Assembly: GCA_963704835.1 (NCBI GenBank)
Contig: CAVPHW010000005.1
Location: forward strand, 124,001 to 188,000
Length of the DNA: 64,000 nt
DNA from: GCA-2746605 sp963704835
GTDB taxonomy: Bacteria > Bacteroidota > Ignavibacteria > Ignavibacteriales > Melioribacteraceae
Direction: 5' to 3'
Shown in pieces: positions 27,001 through 33,098 of this stretch. A program made the position numbers and the translations under genes. Positions within the stretch are counted from its first letter, which is position 1. Each line of letters begins with the position of its first letter. Under the pieces are notes generated by a model, which was not told where the DNA came from, made no database searches, and saw only the letters and a program-made list of their open reading frames with translations.

Positions 27001-28440
27001 TTATATAAATAATTGCCAGATCTGGGCAACTAAAAAACATACAACTATTCCAAGAATTACTGGGAATATTGTAGAGAAAACCGTCCATTTTATACTGCCA
27101 GTTTCTTTATAAATAGTATAAATTGTTGTAGAACACGGATTGTGAATTAAACTGAAAAGCATAAGGTTTACACCAGTTAAAACAGTCCATCCCCCAGCAA
27201 TTAAAATATCCCCTGTATCCTTAACAGAATCAAGTTCGAACATGACTCCTGTTCCTTCTCCAGCACCGGAAATACCAGCAACCATTACGGTAAGCATTAG
27301 AATGGTAGGAATTACAATTTCATTTGCTGGAATTGCAATAATGTAAGCTAAAAATATTACTCCATTTAATCCAATAAAAAGCGCATATGGGTCAGTTGAA
27401 AACACAAAATGTTCTGCAATTGATAAATCACCAATATGCACATTAGCAACAAACCAAATAGCCATACCTGCAGGAACGGCAAATACAATAGCTCTCCACA
27501 AAACAAAAATAGTTCTATCAATAAGTGAAGTATATAATGTCCGCATAAGTCTTGGCGGTCGATATGGAGGTAATTCTAAACTAAATGAAGAAGCTTCACC
27601 CTTGAGAATGGTTTTTGACAAAGTCCATGAAATTACTAAACTTAGAAATATTCCCAAAAGTGCAATACTAACAACTGCCGCAGCTGATGCCAAACCTGCT
27701 AAATAAGGTGGAACAAGACTTCCAATAAAAATTGAGGCTATTAAAATTTGAGTTGGCCATCTGCCATTACAAAGGGAAAAGTTATTTGTAATTATTGCAA
27801 TTAATCGTTCCCTTGGACTATCAATAACTCTTGCTGCAATAACACCTGCTGCATTACAACCAAATCCCATGCTCATAGTTAATGCTTGTTTTCCATGTGC
27901 ACCCGCTTTTTGAAAAAGTTTATCCATATTAAATGCAACTCTGGGTAAATATCCAAAATCTTCTAGTAATGTAAAAAGTGGAAAAAATATTGCCATTGGT
28001 GGAAGCATAACACTAATTACCCAAGCCATTGCTAAATATGCTCCATCAATAAAGAGCCCATCAATAAAGAACGGAATGCCTATTGATGCTGACAGCATTT
28101 TAATTATTGGATGTAATTCATCAATAAGAATACTTGCTAGAAATGCCGATGGAACATTTGCTCCTTCTATTGTTAACCAGAAAACAATTGCTAACAAAAA
28201 AAACATGATAGGAAAACCTAACCACCGACTAGTTACAATTTTATCGAGTGATACTTCCCAATTGGTTCTAACAGATTTTGATTCAGAAGATATTGTTTTT
28301 GATGAAATAATTGTAGCTTCATGAAAAATGGATTCCGTTATTGAATCATGGAGGTTTTCTCCAAGGTCCCATCTCAATGAATCGGCAAAATTAATTATTT
28401 CCAAATATTCATCTTTCTCTACATTTATTTTTGAACTCAT
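27001..28440 (-). CDS. feoB: Ferrous iron permease, membrane half of split FeoB
   Basis: Inner-membrane Fe(II) channel half, 479 residues with about eight helices. It contains the two FeoB gate motifs: GFGCNAAGVIAARVIDSPRER followed by the conserved Cys in SLCNGRWPTQ (about 190-230), and a later gate around NPCSTTIYTIY. No GTPase domain is attached; that is encoded by the gene just upstream, whose stop overlaps this start as ATGA. The N-terminal 45 residues match the helical linker normally joining the two halves, so nothing is missing. Confidence 0.88.
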   Translation of the reverse strand: MSSKINVEKDEYLEIINFADSLRWDLGENLHDSITESIFHEATIISSKTISSESKSVRTNWEVSLDKIVTSRWLGFPIMFFLLAIVFWLTIEGANVPSAFLASILIDELHPIIKMLSASIGIPFFIDGLFIDGAYLAMAWVISVMLPPMAIFFPLFTLLEDFGYLPRVAFNMDKLFQKAGAHGKQALTMSMGFGCNAAGVIAARVIDSPRERLIAIITNNFSLCNGRWPTQILIASIFIGSLVPPYLAGLASAAAVVSIALLGIFLSLVISWTLSKTILKGEASSFSLELPPYRPPRLMRTLYTSLIDRTIFVLWRAIVFAVPAGMAIWFVANVHIGDLSIAEHFVFSTDPYALFIGLNGVIFLAYIIAIPANEIVIPTILMLTVMVAGISGAGEGTGVMFELDSVKDTGDILIAGGWTVLTGVNLMLFSLIHNPCSTTIYTIYKETGSIKWTVFSTIFPVILGIVVCFLVAQIWQLFI

Positions 28441-29243
28441 ACAGCAACACCTTTATAATTTGGTGAAGTTATGCCAATTGACCCAATTTCACCCGATTTT
28501 ATTGAATCAATTATAGTTTGATCACCTTCTAATAATCTGATTGCCACCCACCTTACATTATGAAGTAATGGGAATGTTTTTTTTAATTTAAGGCTTAACT
28601 CATCAATATTTTTATTAATTTTTTTAGAATAACCTTTTATTCTATAAGGCTTGCAAACATAATCTCCGTTTGATACTTGATGTATATATCCAAGTAACTG
28701 ATCCATACCCATTCTACTTCTCGCTGAAGTTGGAACTACAGGAACGCCCAATTGTTTAGAAAGTTCACGCTCATTAATCTTTATATTTTTTCTTTGTGCT
28801 TCATCTATTAGGTTAAGGCAAATTACAGCTCTATCAGTAATTTCAAGTATTTGTAAAACCAGATTTAAATTTCTTTCCAGCTTTGTGGAATCAACTACGA
28901 TAACAGTGACATCCGGTTGACCAAATAATATAAAATTTCTCGCAACTTCTTCATCAGCGCTTGTGGAAAGAAGTGAGTAGGTTCCAGGTAGATCAACCAC
29001 TTTAAATTTACTTTCACTAAATTCAAATCCGCCTTCGGCTCGCACAACTGTTTTACCGGGCCAATTGCCTGTATGTTGTCTTAAACCAGTAAGGTTATTA
29101 AATATTGTGCTTTTACCTGTATTAGGGTTTCCTGCTAATGCGATAACATAGTTAAACCCTTCCATTTCCACACCAAGCTTAACCAAATTGTTCACATTAT
29201 GAACTGGACAATTCACACAATCACTATTTGCATTTTGCATCAA
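28437..29243 (-). CDS. feoB: FeoB GTPase half (separate polypeptide)
   Basis: The cytosolic G-protein half of FeoB, 268 residues. It has G1 GNPNTGKST (about residue 38), G3 DLPGTYSL, G4 NLIDEA and G5 SAR. The N-terminus carries an added CVNCPVH, a CxxC pair that could bind metal. In ordinary FeoB this domain is fused to the permease. Here the two are separate genes with a 4-bp ATGA overlap, so translational coupling is likely. A frameshift creating the split cannot be excluded, but the overlap looks designed. 16 bp downstream of the DtxR-FeoA fusion gene. Confidence 0.88.
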   Translation of the reverse strand: MMQNANSDCVNCPVHNVNNLVKLGVEMEGFNYVIALAGNPNTGKSTIFNNLTGLRQHTGNWPGKTVVRAEGGFEFSESKFKVVDLPGTYSLLSTSADEEVARNFILFGQPDVTVIVVDSTKLERNLNLVLQILEITDRAVICLNLIDEAQRKNIKINERELSKQLGVPVVPTSARSRMGMDQLLGYIHQVSNGDYVCKPYRIKGYSKKINKNIDELSLKLKKTFPLLHNVRWVAIRLLEGDQTIIDSIKSGEIGSIGITSPNYKGVAV

Positions 29244-29259
29244 TAACTTCCTCTCATAA

Positions 29260-30273
29260 TTATACTGTTATTAGTATTTGACTAGCCTGTTCTTTTCGAA
29301 GTGCAACGATAGTATCTTTTACAACAAAAGCTATTGGATCATTTAATGGGCTTTTCATCAATACTGATATTTCAGTTCCTGGAACAATTCCAAAATCTAA
29401 AAGCCTCCTTCTTTGTTGCCCTCTACAAATTGGTAAAATATTTATTACTTTGGCAGTTTCACCGACATTTAGATTCAATAAAGTTTTTTGTTTTTCACTT
29501 ACATATTCATTTTGTGCAATTAATTTAACTCTAATGTTTGATGCTAATAAAGGAGAAATTTCTTCATCAACACCATCAGTTGCCAAACTAATAATTTCAT
29601 CTGATTTCTTAAGTACCTTAATTATTTTGCCCGGAAAATATTTTTTTTGAACCAATTGAGTATAAATGGCTTTGGGTTCATCTTCTATGTGCAATACTTT
29701 TACAGTATTACCCAAATTTACTTCATTCAATAATAACCCTTCCTTTTGTGGTAGAATTCCCTCAGTTGAAGGGATAGGATCACCATGTGGATCATATTTT
29801 GGGTTGCCTAATTTAGCAGAAAGAATATCAGCTTCTTCTTCAGTCATAATATGTTCAATTAATTCAGCTTGATCATGCCAATCAAGTTCACTCATTCCTA
29901 TTTCTTCAGCTAAATAACTTTCCCATAACCTGTGAATTCTTATAATTCGCAGTGCATAAGAATTACCGCTTTCCGTTAAGTTAATTCCTTGGTCGTTTAT
30001 CACAATTAGATTTAGTCTTTTAAGGTTTGCTACAACTCTGGAAGCTTTATCTGCCGAGAGATTCAAATTACCTGCAATACTATTTATTGTTGGTTTTAAT
30101 TCTTGGTACTGATAATCAAAAATGTGTTTTAAGGCATCTTCTAATTGGATCTTATTTTTTGAAATCTTAAATTTTTTATAACCGGCAATGATTCCTCTTT
30201 TGGGCCAGAATAATAGTATTAGAAGAATAACTACCAAAACCAATATTATTGTATTATCAACATTCATATTCAC
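29260..30273 (-). CDS. Membrane-anchored DtxR-FeoA fusion protein
   Basis: A 337-residue protein with an unusual order: one N-terminal helix (about 7-24), a DtxR-type winged helix (about 40-95), the DtxR dimerisation/metal domain (about 105-170), an SH3/FeoA-like domain (about 190-255) and a clear FeoA domain (about 262-337, RRRLLDFGIVPGTEI). Metal-site residues typical of DtxR/MntR are kept (RIHRLWESYL, and the Glu-His of ELIEHI). Placed between the DtxR repressor gene and the feoB halves, it may act as a membrane iron sensor or as the FeoA partner of FeoB. Whether it still binds DNA is not known. It overlaps the DtxR gene by 4 bp. Confidence 0.85.
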   Translation of the reverse strand: MNMNVDNTIILVLVVILLILLFWPKRGIIAGYKKFKISKNKIQLEDALKHIFDYQYQELKPTINSIAGNLNLSADKASRVVANLKRLNLIVINDQGINLTESGNSYALRIIRIHRLWESYLAEEIGMSELDWHDQAELIEHIMTEEEADILSAKLGNPKYDPHGDPIPSTEGILPQKEGLLLNEVNLGNTVKVLHIEDEPKAIYTQLVQKKYFPGKIIKVLKKSDEIISLATDGVDEEISPLLASNIRVKLIAQNEYVSEKQKTLLNLNVGETAKVINILPICRGQQRRRLLDFGIVPGTEISVLMKSPLNDPIAFVVKDTIVALRKEQASQILITV

Positions 30274-30941
30274 TTCTTTTTATTTATTTGAATTACAAAA
30301 ATATTCTCTAATACTTTTTCACTTAACATATGTCGAGCATCATCAATCTCAACAATAATTGATCCATCAAATTCTATTCTCTCAAGCACGGTCACTTTTT
30401 TATTTAGTGAAATATTTATTTGAGTTAAGTATTTCATTAAATCATCCGATCTGTCATTGACCCTAACTATTTGATAACTTTGATTTACTAGACAGTTTTT
30501 CATTAAAAAATCATTAGATTCAACTCTAAATTTTCCGTTGATATTCGGAATAGGTTCACCATGTGGATCCGTTTTTGGATATTTGAGATACTCGTCTATT
30601 TTATCAATTAACTTTTTCGTTGTACAATGCTCAAGTTTTTCCGCTTCTACATGAACTTCCGCCCATGATAAATCCAAAATTTCAATTAAAAACAATTCCC
30701 ATAATCTGTGTTTCCGTAAAACGTCAATTGCCAGCTTTTCGCCTTTTGTAATAATCTTAATGCCTTTATACTTTTGGTAATCAATGTATCCTTGATTAGC
30801 CAATTTGGTTGCCATATCTGAAATTGCTGATTTTGAAACATTTAACTCTCTCGAAAGATCTGCGATACCTATTAGGTTTCCTTTTTCTCTACCAAGCAGA
30901 TAGATTGATTTTAGATAATTCTCTTTAGATATAGTAGCCAT
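30270..30941 (-). CDS. DtxR/MntR-family metal-dependent regulator
   Basis: A soluble transcriptional repressor of 223 residues, with winged helix (about 5-65), metal/dimerisation domain (about 70-140; RKHRLWELFL, and the Glu-Glu-His cluster of EAEKLEHC) and a C-terminal SH3-like domain (about 150-220). The start chosen is ATG at 30941 (MATISKENYL), not the upstream ATG at 30959, because the latter falls in the predicted promoter. The transcript may therefore be almost leaderless. It heads the feo operon and probably regulates it. Confidence 0.88.
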   Translation of the reverse strand: MATISKENYLKSIYLLGREKGNLIGIADLSRELNVSKSAISDMATKLANQGYIDYQKYKGIKIITKGEKLAIDVLRKHRLWELFLIEILDLSWAEVHVEAEKLEHCTTKKLIDKIDEYLKYPKTDPHGEPIPNINGKFRVESNDFLMKNCLVNQSYQIVRVNDRSDDLMKYLTQINISLNKKVTVLERIEFDGSIIVEIDDARHMLSEKVLENIFVIQINKKK

Positions 30942-30948
30942 AACTATA

Positions 30949-30977
30949 AAGTTAAGCATACTTAACTATTTTGTCAA
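30949..30977 (-). promoter_or_regulatory. Predicted feo operon promoter with palindromic operator
   Basis: On the minus strand, TTGACA (30972-30977) and a weak -10 TAACTT (30949-30954) are 17 bp apart. The spacer holds a palindrome of 7-bp arms AGTTAAG/CTTAACT around a 4-bp centre (30950-30967 on the plus strand). An operator in the -35/-10 spacer is the layout expected for a DtxR-type repressor acting on its own operon. No experiment supports it. Confidence 0.6.
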
Positions 30978-31015
30978 GCATATTCTTGTTCATCCTATTT
31001 AATTTATCACGTTTG

Positions 31016-31034
31016 GTATTAAGTTCCTTAATAC
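31016..31034 (+). promoter_or_regulatory. Palindrome in the predicted mrp promoter
   Basis: A perfect inverted repeat: arms GTATTAAG and CTTAATAC around TTC. It shares the core TTAAG-N-CTTAA with the palindrome at the feo promoter (30950-30967). It lies between TTGGTA (31013-31018, candidate -35) and TATTTT (31036-31041, candidate -10), so it occupies the same place in the promoter. Possibly the same regulator controls both directions. Confidence 0.5.
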
Positions 31035-31085
31035 ATATTTTTAATTTTTAAATATTTTATTAAATTTTATACAGAAAGAATTGTC

Positions 31086-31937
31086 ATGGCTGAAAATTTT
31101 AATACTCCGATTGGAACCTCATCTAATAAATTGTTACCAAATGTTAAACATACTATTGCCGTTGCAAGCGGGAAAGGTGGAGTTGGTAAAAGTACTGTTT
31201 CTGTAAATCTTGCGTTGGCGTTGTCAAAATTGGGTGCTAAAGTTGGTCTATTGGATGCTGATATTTATGGTCCTAGCATTCCCCTGATGATGGGAATAAC
31301 TGGGAAACCTCAGATTTACCAAAATGAAGGTACTAACAAAATGATCCCATTAGAAAATTATGGGATAAAATTAATGTCTATTGGGTTTCTAATAGATGAT
31401 GACAATCCCGTTATTTGGCGCGGACCTATGGTTAGTGGTGCTTTAAAACAATTTATGTCGGATGTTGATTGGGGCGAACTCGATTATTTAATATATGATT
31501 TACCACCTGGAACCGGTGATATTCAATTAACTTTAGTGCAAACTATTCCGTTATCAGGTGCAATTATTGTTACAACTCCACAAGAAGTATCCTTAATTGA
31601 TGCTAAAAAAGGACTTAAAATGTTTGAGAAAGTTAATGTTCCTGTATTGGGCATTATCGAAAATATGAGTTATTTCATTGCTCCGGATACAGGAAATAGA
31701 TATGATATTTTTGGTAGCGGTGGCGGTGAATCACTTTCAACCGAGCTTAAATGTGAATTTTTAGGTGGAATTCCGATTGACCCGAGAATTAGAATTGGCG
31801 GTGATAATGGAAAACCAATTGTGCAAAATTTACCAGATGCTGAGGAATCAAAAATTATTTTGGGTATTGCTAGCAGATTAATTTCAATTGTTGATACAAA
31901 TGCAACAACATCTGAAGATATTGAAATAGAATTATAA
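31086..31937 (+). CDS. mrp: Mrp/NBP35-family iron-sulfur cluster carrier ATPase
   Basis: A 283-residue P-loop ATPase implicated in Fe-S cluster delivery. SGKGGVGKST (about residue 28) and DADIYGPSIPLMMG are diagnostic. Two things differ from well-studied members: there is no N-terminal DUF59/MIP18 domain, and the region normally holding a CxxC (after ENMSYF) reads IAPDTGNRYDIFGSGGG without Cys. It overlaps the NifU-like gene by one base. Confidence 0.92.
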   Translation: MAENFNTPIGTSSNKLLPNVKHTIAVASGKGGVGKSTVSVNLALALSKLGAKVGLLDADIYGPSIPLMMGITGKPQIYQNEGTNKMIPLENYGIKLMSIGFLIDDDNPVIWRGPMVSGALKQFMSDVDWGELDYLIYDLPPGTGDIQLTLVQTIPLSGAIIVTTPQEVSLIDAKKGLKMFEKVNVPVLGIIENMSYFIAPDTGNRYDIFGSGGGESLSTELKCEFLGGIPIDPRIRIGGDNGKPIVQNLPDAEESKIILGIASRLISIVDTNATTSEDIEIEL

Positions 31938-32173
31938 TGAATGAACAAATAATCCAGAAAGTAGAAGCTGCTTTAGCTGCTGTAAGACCATATCTAAATG
32001 AAGATGATGGAGATGTTGAATTAGTTCGTATTACCGATGAAGGTATTGTTGAGTTAAAGCTTCTTGGTAATTGCTCGGATTGTCCAATGTCAACAATGAC
32101 TTTGCGAGCCGGAATTGAACGAGTATTAATGAAAGAAGTACCACAAATTAAAAGAGTTGAATCAATTAATTAA
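31937..32173 (+). CDS. NifU-like C-terminal domain scaffold protein
   Basis: A 78-residue Nfu-type protein, expected to bind or transfer Fe-S clusters. The paired Cys motif is CSDCP (about residue 54), with the family opening VRPYLNEDDGDVELV. It overlaps the mrp stop codon by one base (TAATG arrangement), so the two are surely translated together. With mrp it forms a small Fe-S unit divergent from the iron uptake operon. Confidence 0.92.
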   Translation: MNEQIIQKVEAALAAVRPYLNEDDGDVELVRITDEGIVELKLLGNCSDCPMSTMTLRAGIERVLMKEVPQIKRVESIN

Positions 32174-32187
32174 TATTTTGGAGAATG

Positions 32188-32943
32188 ATGAGACGTAAAA
32201 TAATAGCCGGAAATTGGAAAATGAACAATAATCTATCAGAATCAATTCAATTGGTTTCTGATTTAACGAATTTGTTAAGTGAAACAGAAGTGAATGCAGA
32301 AGTAATAATCGCTCCTCCCTTTGTTTCATTAGAAGCAGTAAAATCTTTAATAAAAGGTTCTAAAATTAAATTGAGTGCGCAAAATATGCATTCAGCAAGT
32401 TCTGGAGCTTTTACAGGTGAAATTTCAGCTGAAATGCTAAAAAGTGTTGGTTGTGAATATGTAATCTTGGGACATTCTGAAAGAAGAACTATCTTTGCAG
32501 AAAGCGATGAATTCATCAATCAAAAAGTGAAACATGCTTTTGCGAATGATATTATTCCGATACTTTGTTGCGGAGAATCTCTTGAACAAAGAGAAAATGG
32601 AACAACTTTTAAAGTAATTGAGTCGCAAATTAAGATTGGTTTAGGTGGATTATCAACTGAGCAAGTAGAAAAACTAATAATTGCTTATGAACCTATTTGG
32701 GCAATTGGAACAGGAAAAACTGCTTCACCAGAACAGGCTCAAGAAGTTCATGCCTTTATTCGTAAATTAGTTGCTGATATCACTAATGATAATGTTGCTC
32801 AAAATATAATAATTCAATACGGTGGAAGTGTTAAACCTGACAATGCGAAAGAATTATTATCTAAACCAGATATTGATGGTGCTTTGGTTGGAGGAGCTTG
32901 TCTAAAAGCAGATTCTTTTATGGGAATTATTCTAGGAGCATAA
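32188..32943 (+). CDS. tpiA: Triosephosphate isomerase
   Basis: Interconverts dihydroxyacetone phosphate and glyceraldehyde 3-phosphate. Motifs are RRKIIAGNWKMN at the N-terminus, catalytic His in ILGHSERR (about residue 95), catalytic Glu in AYEPIWAIGTG (about 167) and GGSVKPDN near the end. Two adjacent ATGs occur (32185, 32188). The second is preferred because GGAG at 32180-32183 is better spaced from it. 251 residues. Confidence 0.95.
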   Translation: MRRKIIAGNWKMNNNLSESIQLVSDLTNLLSETEVNAEVIIAPPFVSLEAVKSLIKGSKIKLSAQNMHSASSGAFTGEISAEMLKSVGCEYVILGHSERRTIFAESDEFINQKVKHAFANDIIPILCCGESLEQRENGTTFKVIESQIKIGLGGLSTEQVEKLIIAYEPIWAIGTGKTASPEQAQEVHAFIRKLVADITNDNVAQNIIIQYGGSVKPDNAKELLSKPDIDGALVGGACLKADSFMGIILGA

Positions 32944-32957
32944 ACAATTTCTTATAC

Positions 32958-32986
32958 TTGGGGTAAACTTCTCAAATTTACCCCAA
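32958..32986 (+). terminator. Intrinsic terminator-like hairpin after tpiA
   Basis: A 10-bp perfect stem (TTGGGGTAAA / TTTACCCCAA) with a 9-base loop, followed by a T/C-rich stretch without a clean T-run. It probably ends the mrp-nifU-tpiA transcript. Confidence 0.6.
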
Positions 32987-33034
32987 ATTCTTCTAACTTC
33001 TTTATATACAACAACTTAACATTTTTATTCTCAA

Positions 33035-33063
33035 TTGATTTCGCCTCTTTTTTTTAGTATATT
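33035..33063 (+). promoter_or_regulatory. Sigma70-type promoter for the GH2-like gene
   Basis: TTGATT at 33035-33040, a 17-bp spacer and TATATT at 33058-33063. The start codon follows about 36 bp later. Confidence 0.6.
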
Positions 33064-33098
33064 TTAGGCTTATATTAATTTAATATTTGCTTACTTAA

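Noticed and set aside
31016..31034. Transcription terminator between the divergent iron genes
   Set aside because: The palindrome has no T-run and fits the promoter spacer; the flanking genes diverge, so no transcript needs ending here.
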